Below are positions 9,051-17,815 of a stretch of DNA of 64,000 nucleotides, one piece after another. This DNA is from RUG100 sp963542695 (GTDB lineage Bacteria > Bacillota > Clostridia > Peptostreptococcales > Anaerovoracaceae), in contig CAUTYX010000003.1 in the NCBI GenBank assembly GCA_963542695.1, positions 69,423 through 133,422 of the forward strand. The letters run 5' to 3'. Every line of letters begins with the position of its first letter. Positions within the stretch are counted from its first letter, which is position 1. Under the pieces are notes generated by a model. The model made no database searches and was not told the origin of the DNA. It saw nothing but the letters and a program-made list of their open reading frames with translations. A program made the position numbers and the translations under genes.

Positions 9051-9476
9051 ATGCTAATGAATAAAGAACAAATTATGGAGATTATTCCCCATAGAGATCC
9101 ATTTCTTCTTATCGATGAAGTAGAGGAAATGGTAGTGGGAAAGAGTATCACGGCAATTAAACATGTTTCTCCGGAAGAATACTACTTCAAAGGACATTTC
9201 CCAAAAGAGCCTGTTATGCCGGGGGTTCTCATTGTAGAGACCTTGGCTCAGGCTGGGGCGGTAGCCGTTCTTTCCATGGAGGAATACCGTGGCAAAACAG
9301 CGTATTTCGGCGGCATTAAAAATGCCAAATTTCGTCAAAAAGTAAAACCGGGAGACACATTGAAACTAGTAGTGGAACTGGATAGAATGCGACGCCAGGC
9401 AGGTACCGGAATTTGTACCGCCTACGTTGACGGCAAGGTAGCCTGCAAGTGCGAGATTTTGTTTGCAATAGGATAA
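9051..9476 (+). CDS. fabZ: 3-hydroxyacyl-ACP dehydratase
   Basis: A hot-dog-fold dehydratase of 141 residues. The motifs IPHRDPFLLIDE, with the catalytic histidine in FKGHFP, and PVMPGVLIVETLAQ with its catalytic glutamate are clear. A TAGGAG site supports the first ATG; a second ATG two codons later is also possible. The gene completes the reduction/dehydration set fabK, fabG, fabF and fabZ. Confidence 0.94.
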   Translation: MLMNKEQIMEIIPHRDPFLLIDEVEEMVVGKSITAIKHVSPEEYYFKGHFPKEPVMPGVLIVETLAQAGAVAVLSMEEYRGKTAYFGGIKNAKFRQKVKPGDTLKLVVELDRMRRQAGTGICTAYVDGKVACKCEILFAIG

Positions 9477-9488
9477 CCAAGGGATGCC

Positions 9489-10958
9489 ATGGATAGAATC
9501 GACAAAGTAAGCGATATTTTTGCGGATATGGTCAATATGGCCATGAAAATGGAAGACCGGGCAGTCAAAACATTGTCTGCCCGGGATCTTTCCGTTGCCG
9601 AAATTCGCACTTTGGAAGCCATCGGCCTTGACTCTGCCAAAAGCATGAGTCAAGTGGTACAATCCTTAAATGTCAGCATGGGAACACTGACAGCAGCCGT
9701 CAACAAGCTGGTGGGGAAAGACTATGTGGAACGGTTTCGTATACCCCAAGACCGGCGTGTGGTGAAGATAAAACTGACAGACAAAGGACGTCGTGCAGTG
9801 GAAGAACATAACCAGCTGCGGCGGCGCATGGTGCGGCAGGCAGTGGAAGATATGGACGCAGAAGAAGTGGATATGTTCATTGACGGCATGGTGAACATTT
9901 CGCAGTTCGTAGCCATGAGTCAGTACCGTCCTCTACGAGATCGAAAAGACTATTCCCTATCACCGATAAAACTCGGAAACCTCACCTTGCCTGTGCCACT
10001 GGTACAAGGAGGTATGGGCATAGGTGTCTCCCTAGGGGGCCTGGCAGGCGCCGTGGCTGCCCAAGGCGGACTGGGATTGGTATCGGGTGTGGAACCGGGA
10101 TTTTCAGAAGCGGATTTTTCCATTGACCCGCTGGGTGCCAACCGCAGAGTCCTGCAGCGAGAAATCAAAAAAGCCCTACACATTGCCGAAACCACGGCCG
10201 GTTCAAAAGGAAAAGGTCTGGTGGGAGTCAACGTAACGGCATCCAGACCCTATTACGGAGAAATGGTAAAGACGGCTATTGCATCCGGTGCACAGGTGAT
10301 CGTTTCCGGCGGTGGATTGCCTATGAGCCTGCCGGCTCTTTGCCAAGGATCAGATATAGCTTTGATTCCCATTGTTTCCTCTGCAAGAGCAGCCGGTCTC
10401 ATTACGCGCAGTTGGAAGAAAAAGCACAATTGTCGGCCTGCTGCCTTTATCTTTGAAAGTTCTCAGGCAGGAGGCTATTTAGGATATAAAGAGAGCCAAT
10501 TGGAATCGGTACGTGATGATTTTTATAAAAACCTCCTTGAAATTCGTGAGGAAATCAAAGAACTTCCTATGATTGTGGCAGGGGGAATCGTCAGCCGAAA
10601 AGATGCCGTCAGATCGTATGCCTACGGAGCCGATGGAATCCAAATCGGAACAGGTTTTATCCCTACGAAAGAGTGCGATGCCTCGCCGGGGTTCAAAGAA
10701 GCGTATTTGAACCTGGATGAAAATGATGTTACAATTATTAGAAATCCGCAAGGGATGCCTTGTCGCGTCATCAATAATCCCTACGTAAAAAAGCTGAAGG
10801 AAGATCCGGAGAGAGAGATTTCTGCTAAGGAAGAGCGAAAGGCGCTATTGCGTGCCCTTGCAGGTGATAAAGAAAGAGGTTTGTTCTTCTGTGGCAGCCG
10901 AGCTTACCGCATGAAGCCGGTAACGACAGTGGAGCAGGTTTTCAAGGAGTTTATCTGA
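9489..10958 (+). CDS. MarR-type DNA-binding domain fused to a FabK/nitronate-monooxygenase-like flavin domain
   Basis: Residues 1 to about 150 form a MarR-family winged helix: the recognition-helix region MSQVVQSLNVSMGTLTAAVN is followed by the wing PQDRRVVKIKLTDKG. Residues about 158-489 match the FMN-binding nitronate monooxygenase/FabK fold: PLVQGGMGIGVSLGGLAGAV, the FMN-phosphate region VAGGIVSRKDA and GADGIQIGTGF, and the C-terminal GLFFCGSRAYR. The position of the catalytic histidine in FabK (AGGH) is AGGY here, so the enzyme domain may bind ligand without the usual catalysis. The reading frame is continuous and begins 12 bases after fabZ with its own AAGGGA site. The fab operon promoter carries a FabT-like palindrome, so a likely reading is an autoregulator that senses flavin, NADH or an acyl-ACP. 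That role is inference; a bifunctional enzyme-repressor is the alternative. Confidence 0.85.
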   Translation: MDRIDKVSDIFADMVNMAMKMEDRAVKTLSARDLSVAEIRTLEAIGLDSAKSMSQVVQSLNVSMGTLTAAVNKLVGKDYVERFRIPQDRRVVKIKLTDKGRRAVEEHNQLRRRMVRQAVEDMDAEEVDMFIDGMVNISQFVAMSQYRPLRDRKDYSLSPIKLGNLTLPVPLVQGGMGIGVSLGGLAGAVAAQGGLGLVSGVEPGFSEADFSIDPLGANRRVLQREIKKALHIAETTAGSKGKGLVGVNVTASRPYYGEMVKTAIASGAQVIVSGGGLPMSLPALCQGSDIALIPIVSSARAAGLITRSWKKKHNCRPAAFIFESSQAGGYLGYKESQLESVRDDFYKNLLEIREEIKELPMIVAGGIVSRKDAVRSYAYGADGIQIGTGFIPTKECDASPGFKEAYLNLDENDVTIIRNPQGMPCRVINNPYVKKLKEDPEREISAKEERKALLRALAGDKERGLFFCGSRAYRMKPVTTVEQVFKEFI

Positions 10959-10971
10959 AAGGACGACGGCA

Positions 10972-13900
10972 ATGCTCTATATTCACACCAGCCGTGAAAA
11001 CTACAACAAGGAAAAATTCGTTTTTGAAACCATAAAAGGCAATGCCATTGTGCTGGTTCCGGATCAATATACGGTTCAGGCTGAGGGGGATGCCTTTTTT
11101 TATACCAAAAAAAAGGCTTTAATGGACTTGGAAGTGCTTAGTTTTTCCAGACTCATAGACCGAGTGTTCCAGCAAGCCGGAGGCGATAGAATCCCGATGA
11201 TTGATCGGCAAGGGCGTCATATGTTGCTGACCAGAATCATGGGAAAGATGAAAGAGCAGTTGACGGTGTACAAAAATTATGTAACCAACTCTGCCTTTAT
11301 TGAGTTGGCCAATGATTTTATTGCAGAAACAAAACAGTTTGGTCGTAACAGTCAAGACCTGCGCCGGTTGGCTCAAAAAGTGCCGAAAGAGCGCTATTTA
11401 TATGGAAAATTGCAAGATATGAGCTTGCTCTTTGAAGAGTACCAACAGGAGATAGAAGGGAAATATTTAGATACAGAAGACCGTATTAACTTTATGATGG
11501 AGCGGATGGAAAAAGCCCCGGTGATTACCGGCAATGAATTTTGGATTTACGGCTTTGACTATTTTGCTCCACGGAGTCGAGAAATTCTCTGCAGACTGGC
11601 TCAGCTGGCACCGGCGGTTCATGTGGTGATGACATATGATATCGGCAGCGGTGATGAAGAATTATTCCATGTGACAGAAAGAGCTATTGGAGATTTAGTG
11701 AGTCACTGCGAAAAAAGAAATATTGCAACATCTGTTGAGGCTATTGATGTAATATACCAAAAGGAAATGGCACCTACTATGGCGGCCATTGAAAAAAATC
11801 TATTTCGATTGCCCATCACATCCTGTGGTAACAGCGAAAATTTGAAACTGGTTCGCGCTTCCGGTTTATATAAAGAAGCCGAAGCAGCGGCAGCCGAAGT
11901 TCGTCGGTTGGTAGAAGAGGAAGGGATGCGATATAGGGATATTGCCCTTATTTGCAACGATACCGGGAAATTAGGAAAAATATCTAAAAGAATCTTTGCC
12001 CGCTACGACATGGAGCTGATTTTGGATGAAAAGAGGAAAATTACGGCGCACCCGGCAGTGACATTTGTGTTAGCTTTGCTGAATAGTATTGCCGGGGCTT
12101 ATCGTCCCCAGGATGTGATTGCCTATATTAAAACCGGGTTTGCGGACATTCTCAGAGAAGAAGCAGAACTCTTTGAAGACTACGTGGTGCGGTATCGTAT
12201 TAGTGGACCCAGATTTAGACAGTCTTTTACAAAGGGAGAGGCGTACTACGGTAAGGATAATCTGGAAAAAATAGAAGATGTTCGGCAAAGGATTATTGGG
12301 AGAATGCAAGCCTTTGGACAGGAATATAAAAAAGAAAAAACCGTAAGCAGTCGTGTTAAGGCTCTCTATGGATTTTTGCAGGAAGAATGTAGGCTGCCGG
12401 AAAAGATTGACCTGCAAATGGGAGAGGACGCCCAAAACGGATTCGTGGAAGCCGCCGGTGAAAGTGCCCAGGTGTACAATGTTATTGTCAAATTGCTGGA
12501 GCAAATGGTAGATGTTTTCGGCGATGAGACGATTTCTCAAAAGGATTTTGCCCAGGTATTTCGTTCCGGGTGTGAGGCGGTGGAGATCGGCTTAATTCCT
12601 CCGGTGGCAGACGGACTGTTAATGGGGTCTATGGAACGAACCAGGTTGGGACGGATCAAAGCTTTGTTGGTGCTAGGTGTCAACGAAGGCGTTTTGCCAT
12701 CGGGTTCTCAGGGGACCAGCATTTTTAGCGAAGAAGAACGAACGGAGCTTTTGCAAATTGCCGGAGACCGGGAAGAACGGGTGATCTGTAAGGAAGAGGC
12801 CTATAAAATAAACGAAGAAAATCTGGCCATTTATAGAAATTTCTGCAAGCCTACCAAGGAACTGTGGGTCAGCTGTTCACAAACAGATGGAGAAGGAAAA
12901 GCCATACGTCCGTCGACTATTTTTGATGTGCTGAAAGAAATTTGCCCGGAAATTCCTGTAGAGGGGGATTTGTCCATAGATCATCGGTGGCTGTCGCAGA
13001 TTTCCTCAAAAGAAGCGGCTGCAGTTGGATTGTCTGTTGCCATACAGCAGGCCAAAGAGGGCGGTCATATCAGAGAAAATAATGAAACGGCGGAAATCGA
13101 TCCTCGTTGGCAGTTAGTTGCCAAGTGGTTTCAGAAAAATCAGCCGCAACGACTGGAGAAATTAAAGGAAGGCATGGAGTATACAGTTAGAGAAGACCCT
13201 ATCTCGCCACAACTTGCCGGCAAACTCTATGCAGAGGAAAAAGATTTTTCACTTAGTCCTTCCCGGTTGGAGCTCTTTGGAAGATGCCCGTTTGCACATT
13301 TTGTGCGGTATGGAATTCGCCCCAAAACCTTTCGCAGCTATGAGACGGGAGCCTTGGAGCAAGGCGATTTGTATCACCGTTGTCTCCAGCAGCTGGCATC
13401 CCTTTTGAGTCAAGAAAACATTCCTATTTCCGATCCCGATTCTTTGTGGCAGACTATCACAAGACAAAAATGTGATGCGGCAGTAGAGGGAATTTTGAAT
13501 AAAGAATTACAAGGATATCAGGAAGGTGTTTTTTCTTATTCACAGCGTGACGCTTTTCGTGGTCGGCAGCTAAAAGAAAACTGCAAAGAAATATGCTGGA
13601 ATATGATTTTGCATGTTCGCCACGGGCAAATTGAAGATATGAAACAGGAAATTTCCTTCGGCAGGGGTAAGGCAATTCCTCCTATTACGGTGGATACCCC
13701 CCAAGGAACCGTCTATATTGAAGGGACTATTGACCGGGTAGACTATTTGCAGGAAAATCGTGTCAAAGTCATTGATTACAAATCAGGCAAAGACAGTTAC
13801 AATCCAAAGGAAGCAACCGGTGGGTGGAAGCTGCAGCTGTTCCTGTATTTAGATGCAGCCTGCGAAGGACATAAAAGAAAGCCGGTAGGTGCCTACTATT

Positions 13901-14322
13901 TTCCGGTTCGTCGGGATATGATTTCTGCCGACGGCTTATCCTACAATACAATTAAAGAGGACGTTGAGAGTATCCTTGCCAGGAGCTTTCGGATGGATGG
14001 ATTTACCTTGCAGCAAGAAGATGCCATTGCCGATATGGATAAAGAATTTGAAGATGCTTCTGCGGTGCTGCCAATTTCTCGCAATAAAAGTGGAGAGTTG
14101 AAGAAATCCGCTAACAAGCTTCTTAGTCAAAAAGAGATGGATACATTATTGGAAAATGTAGAAGATCGCATTGCCGATCTTTGCCGGGAATTGCGAGAGG
14201 GTTCCATTGCTGTCGAACCGCGTAAAACCAAGAGTATCACCGCCTGTACCTATTGTGAGTACAATGGTGTATGCAAGTTTGACGTGCGACTGGACGGATG
14301 TCGGTATACACCTATAGAATAA
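10972..14322 (+). CDS. addB: AddB-like helicase-nuclease subunit
   Basis: AddB is the second subunit of the AddAB double-strand break resection complex. The 1116-residue length, the C-terminal RecB-type nuclease motif (VIDYKSGKD), and the iron-sulphur cysteines (one in GRCPFAHF, then three in the final CTYCEYNGVCKF region) match the family. The N-terminal segment aligns with AddB (LVPDQYTVQAEGDAF) but lacks the GRAGSGKS-type Walker A; the equivalent stretch reads HTSRENYNKEKF. No addA follows, whereas the pair is usually adjacent; a convergent transporter gene comes next. It lies 13 bases after the fusion gene and shares the fab transcript unless there is an unseen promoter. Confidence 0.85.
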   Translation: MLYIHTSRENYNKEKFVFETIKGNAIVLVPDQYTVQAEGDAFFYTKKKALMDLEVLSFSRLIDRVFQQAGGDRIPMIDRQGRHMLLTRIMGKMKEQLTVYKNYVTNSAFIELANDFIAETKQFGRNSQDLRRLAQKVPKERYLYGKLQDMSLLFEEYQQEIEGKYLDTEDRINFMMERMEKAPVITGNEFWIYGFDYFAPRSREILCRLAQLAPAVHVVMTYDIGSGDEELFHVTERAIGDLVSHCEKRNIATSVEAIDVIYQKEMAPTMAAIEKNLFRLPITSCGNSENLKLVRASGLYKEAEAAAAEVRRLVEEEGMRYRDIALICNDTGKLGKISKRIFARYDMELILDEKRKITAHPAVTFVLALLNSIAGAYRPQDVIAYIKTGFADILREEAELFEDYVVRYRISGPRFRQSFTKGEAYYGKDNLEKIEDVRQRIIGRMQAFGQEYKKEKTVSSRVKALYGFLQEECRLPEKIDLQMGEDAQNGFVEAAGESAQVYNVIVKLLEQMVDVFGDETISQKDFAQVFRSGCEAVEIGLIPPVADGLLMGSMERTRLGRIKALLVLGVNEGVLPSGSQGTSIFSEEERTELLQIAGDREERVICKEEAYKINEENLAIYRNFCKPTKELWVSCSQTDGEGKAIRPSTIFDVLKEICPEIPVEGDLSIDHRWLSQISSKEAAAVGLSVAIQQAKEGGHIRENNETAEIDPRWQLVAKWFQKNQPQRLEKLKEGMEYTVREDPISPQLAGKLYAEEKDFSLSPSRLELFGRCPFAHFVRYGIRPKTFRSYETGALEQGDLYHRCLQQLASLLSQENIPISDPDSLWQTITRQKCDAAVEGILNKELQGYQEGVFSYSQRDAFRGRQLKENCKEICWNMILHVRHGQIEDMKQEISFGRGKAIPPITVDTPQGTVYIEGTIDRVDYLQENRVKVIDYKSGKDSYNPKEATGGWKLQLFLYLDAACEGHKRKPVGAYYFPVRRDMISADGLSYNTIKEDVESILARSFRMDGFTLQQEDAIADMDKEFEDASAVLPISRNKSGELKKSANKLLSQKEMDTLLENVEDRIADLCRELREGSIAVEPRKTKSITACTYCEYNGVCKFDVRLDGCRYTPIE

Positions 14323-14360
14323 AATTTTTTAAGGGAGTATTCTTTGAGGTATCCTTTGCG

Positions 14361-15380
14361 CTATTCTTTAGGGCATTCTTTTTTGTGGTCATGGGCGGAA
14401 AGCCGATTCGTTGGCAAGGGAATTTGAGCCAAAATGACGCCGGTAAAGACAAGAGCGCAGCCAAATAACTCCTTGGCTGTCATGGCTTCTTGCAGCAAAA
14501 GCCAGCCGGTTACGGCAGCAAAGACTGCCTCCAGGCTCATAATCAATGTAGCAATGGTAGGTTCGGTATATTTTTGACCGACAATCTGCAACGTATAGGC
14601 GACACCGCTGGAGAGAACACCGGCATATAGAATGGGCCATTTGGCTGCCCAGAGTCCGGAAAGGGTGGGCGTTTCCAAAGTCATGGTTACGACAAAGGCA
14701 AGGATGCCGGCAACACAAAATTGCAGACAGGACATCTTGACACTATCGGCGCCTTTTTCCAGAAAATAATCAATAACCATAATGTGCAATGCAAAGAATA
14801 CGGCACAAAACAGTTCCAGCAAATCCCCTTTGGAGATGGATAGCTTTTCATTGATGCAAAGTAAATAAAATCCCACAATGGAAAGGACGACGCATAGCCA
14901 GATGATTTTTCGAATGCGTTTTCCAATGACGACCCCCATAAAGGGTACAATGATAATATATAAGGTTGTAATAAAACCGGCTTTTCCGGCAGTAGTATAG
15001 ACGATGCCGACTTGTTGGAATCCATCGGCCACCACTAATACAATGCCGCACCAGATTCCTCCTATAAGGGTGATTTTATCCGGCATGAAAGTGTTCTTCG
15101 GTTTTTTTAATGCAATCGGTCGGTGATGCAAAACCCAAATAACCGGCAATAGGGTTATCACCCCAAAGACATTACGAGCTGCCATAAAGGTAAAGGGCTC
15201 TACGTAATCCATGCCGGCACTTTGCGCCACAAAGGCGGCCCCCCATATAAATGCTGTTATCAGCAGAATTAAATTTCCTTTTGTGTTACTACTCATAAAA
15301 TTTATTATAGGCATAGGCAGGAAATCTTGCAATACAAAGATGAGTATAAGACCTTTGGTGCAACTACACACGGAATTCAC
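14361..15380 (-). CDS. EamA/DMT-family transporter
   Basis: A drug/metabolite transporter with about ten membrane segments in two EamA repeats, typical of small-metabolite exporters. The conserved start of the first repeat is GNLILLITAFIWGAAFVAQ and the second repeat ends near TGWLLLQE. The frame opens with a GTG behind AAGGTG, which adds 28 residues before MSSNTKGN; an ATG at 15296 would give the conventional N-terminus but has no good ribosome site. Substrate unknown. It converges on addB. Confidence 0.82.
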   Translation of the reverse strand: MNSVCSCTKGLILIFVLQDFLPMPIINFMSSNTKGNLILLITAFIWGAAFVAQSAGMDYVEPFTFMAARNVFGVITLLPVIWVLHHRPIALKKPKNTFMPDKITLIGGIWCGIVLVVADGFQQVGIVYTTAGKAGFITTLYIIIVPFMGVVIGKRIRKIIWLCVVLSIVGFYLLCINEKLSISKGDLLELFCAVFFALHIMVIDYFLEKGADSVKMSCLQFCVAGILAFVVTMTLETPTLSGLWAAKWPILYAGVLSSGVAYTLQIVGQKYTEPTIATLIMSLEAVFAAVTGWLLLQEAMTAKELFGCALVFTGVILAQIPLPTNRLSAHDHKKECPKE

Positions 15381-15523
15381 ACAATCACCTTGTTAATAAA
15401 AGAAACACTGTGGTAGTATAACTATAATTGGGTGAAAGAGGATGATTTTCTGTTCTTAAAATCAATTTTAAAGATAAGAGATAGAAAACCTGTTGATAGA
15501 TAGAAGAAGAGGAAAGTATAAAA

Positions 15524-16396
15524 ATGAGCGAGATACGAAAGCGAGGACGATTCCTAATCATTATGGCTCTAACCTTTTTTGTAGGGCTCCTGGGAACGGC
15601 TTCTGCACAGGCAGCAACGAAAACCGTTACAGGAACCTATGAAGAGGCTACCTATACCATTTCGGTTCCATTGACGGATCCGGAGAGCGTTATCGTGGAA
15701 CCGGAAGATTATATTAACATTCTGGGAGAAGCAGATTTAGGAAATGGTTTATCCTTGTTAGTGGAAAGCAAGAAGGATTACTTGCAGGTAGAAAAGACCC
15801 AGACCGCCGAGGCCAAACTGAAAAACGAAAAGAAAATCAAAGAGTACAAGGCAAAGCAGCTGGACAAACAGCATTTGCAGGAGGCGCAGGAAAAAGCTGA
15901 TGCCAAGGCCGAAGCGAAATATAATAATGTGTGGGAACTTCCCAGCGAAACCATGCAACTACCGGAAGGGACCGATGGCTCCACCAAGACCTACATGGAT
16001 TACACCACGGTAACCAGTCAAGGCAGCAATCAGTACCATCTGTTAAATAGTGAAAAAGCCTATTCAAAAGACGGTTTCCGCATGTATGACGGATATTACT
16101 GTATTGCTCTAGGTAGTTACTACGGAAATCAAATTGGAACCAAGTACTACATTACCTTATCCAACGGAAATACGCTTCGCTGTATTTTAGGAGACCAAAA
16201 GTCGGATCGCCATACCAACGATACTCACCAGTACGCGGTGAAAAATCACGATGTTGTGGAGTTTATCGTAGACAAGCTGGCATTGTCCGGCGGGGATGTA
16301 TCTGAAATTGAAGGCTTTGATGGCAGCATTGTTTCCATCAAGCGCATCACCGATGATCATACTAATACCTATCCTTACGGGTATGATTGGTATTAA
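15524..16396 (+). CDS. Secreted protein of unknown function
   Basis: Not recognised as a named family. Residues 1-29 are a Sec signal peptide with cleavage expected after ASAQA. A beta-rich segment follows, then a strongly charged helical stretch (about 95-130, rich in K, E, A and Q) likely to be a coiled coil, then a C-terminal domain of about 120 residues (from GFRMYDGYYCIALGSYYG) resembling the double-psi beta-barrel domains of clostridial cell-wall proteins. It has no lipobox or sorting signal. It stands alone between two transporter genes and is closed by a terminator. A cell-envelope role is inference. Confidence 0.75.
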   Translation: MSEIRKRGRFLIIMALTFFVGLLGTASAQAATKTVTGTYEEATYTISVPLTDPESVIVEPEDYINILGEADLGNGLSLLVESKKDYLQVEKTQTAEAKLKNEKKIKEYKAKQLDKQHLQEAQEKADAKAEAKYNNVWELPSETMQLPEGTDGSTKTYMDYTTVTSQGSNQYHLLNSEKAYSKDGFRMYDGYYCIALGSYYGNQIGTKYYITLSNGNTLRCILGDQKSDRHTNDTHQYAVKNHDVVEFIVDKLALSGGDVSEIEGFDGSIVSIKRITDDHTNTYPYGYDWY

Positions 16397-16425
16397 CGAG
16401 TATTGATGCTAAAAACAAGATGATG

Positions 16426-16463
16426 AAGGAGCCGGGGAAGTGTTATCTCTCGACTCCTTTTGC
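16426..16463 (+). terminator. Terminator after the secreted protein gene
   Basis: The hairpin AAGGAG-C-CGGG pairs with TCTCG-A-CTCCTT and is followed by TTTT. It overlaps the first codons of the longest reading frame of the next gene, which favours that gene starting later, at 16488. Confidence 0.75.
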
Positions 16464-16487
16464 GGGTTTTTGTGGTATCATAAAACT

Positions 16488-17450
16488 ATGAACAGCAATG
16501 TATCCAAATTAAAACTCTATATCGTTGCTTTTGCCTTTACCTTTTCTATTGGGTTTTCCTTTTTTGGTATTAAAAAATGTATTCCCTATGGAGACACCTT
16601 GACGATTTTGTCCTACCGATACGTAGCTGCCCTACTAGGGGTTATCGTCTGGATTGGGATTTGCAAAGCTATGAAAATATACCCGGAAACGCCACCGGGG
16701 CGTCCTAAGGGAAAGCTGTATCAAACAGCGATTTTTTACATTCTTTTTATGATTTTACAGATTTTTGCCATGTACTTTGCCACATCGGTGGAAGGTGCCA
16801 TTGTCTATGCCATGGTACCTATTTTCGCCAAAGTTATCGGACGAATTGTTCTGGGGGAACGATCCACCCGGCTGCAAATGTTTTTTATGGTGATGACCGT
16901 ATCGGCGCTGGTGCTGTTGATTATATTAAATGCTGCATCCCTTGATTTAAACGCTACCGGTTTAATCATAATGATTTTCAGTTGCTTTTTCATGGCCTGT
17001 CAAAATGTTTCGGCTCGCTATATCCGGGGCGTCTTTGCACCCGTTGAAATTACCAAAACCATTGCCGTACTGGGTGCCATCGTATTCATTGGTGTTTCGT
17101 TGGTGCGGGCGGCGTACCGTGGCAGCATAGGTTGGCTGCTGGAACCGCTTTACCATCTGGATTTTGTGTTTTGGGCCGGCTTTCTAGGCGTTTTTTGTAT
17201 CTTGCTTTCGGCACAATTTATGGCGTATATGTTGGCCCACATGGAAATCATCCAATCCTCCATTTTCAACAGTGCTTCTACATTGGTTTCCATTATTGCC
17301 GGCATCTTGATTTTAGGGGAACCTCTCTATTGGTACCACTACGTTTGCGGAGCGATTATTTTCTGTGGTGTTATCGGCATGATTCTGGCTCCGGCAGATG
17401 CAAAAAATGCCGGAAAATCCTTATCAGACGACATTAGAAAGAAAAAGTGA
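16488..17450 (+). CDS. EamA/DMT-family transporter
   Basis: About ten hydrophobic segments in two EamA repeats (first VAFAFTFSIGFSFFG, second ending AGILILGEPLYWYHYVCG). The ATG at 16488 (MNSNVSK) is chosen because the upstream in-frame start at 16440 falls inside a terminator hairpin. No partner gene is adjacent. Substrate unknown. Confidence 0.8.
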   Translation: MNSNVSKLKLYIVAFAFTFSIGFSFFGIKKCIPYGDTLTILSYRYVAALLGVIVWIGICKAMKIYPETPPGRPKGKLYQTAIFYILFMILQIFAMYFATSVEGAIVYAMVPIFAKVIGRIVLGERSTRLQMFFMVMTVSALVLLIILNAASLDLNATGLIIMIFSCFFMACQNVSARYIRGVFAPVEITKTIAVLGAIVFIGVSLVRAAYRGSIGWLLEPLYHLDFVFWAGFLGVFCILLSAQFMAYMLAHMEIIQSSIFNSASTLVSIIAGILILGEPLYWYHYVCGAIIFCGVIGMILAPADAKNAGKSLSDDIRKKK

Positions 17451-17534
17451 TCAGATGGCCTTGACTGCCAGGATAACAATCTTTTTAGCGTAAAACCGGC
17501 TCTTGCAATCCGAGTCCCGGGGTGATAAAATATC

Positions 17535-17774
17535 TTTCTAAAGCGATGATGAGAAGAGTAAGTTTGCCAAGGCTTGCAAGAGAGAGATGGGTAGCTGGAA
17601 AGATCTTAGGCAATGGCTTTCTGAAGACCACCTCGGAGCGGCACCAATCCTGCCCGCCTGGCCGCGTCAAAAGCCGACAAAGAGTGCCGGAATATATATT
17701 CCGGAAGATGGGTGGAACCACGAATACGAACTGTATGCGTCCCTTCTGACAGTATAGCTGCCGAAGGGTTTTTT
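17535..17774 (+). promoter_or_regulatory. T-box leader (threonine)
   Basis: The T-box core GGTGGAACCACG (17711-17722) lies upstream of thrS. A stem I region with AGAGAG and GGTAGCTG precedes it, and GAAGACCACC offers the threonine specifier ACC at 17627-17629. The leader ends in a terminator with CCCTTC/GAAGGG arms (17741-17768) and six T residues. Uncharged tRNA-Thr would stabilise the antiterminator and switch thrS on. Confidence 0.92.
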
Positions 17775-17815
17775 GTATTTTCCCTTTGGTGCTTCGGAAA
17801 AAATGGAGGAAAGTT

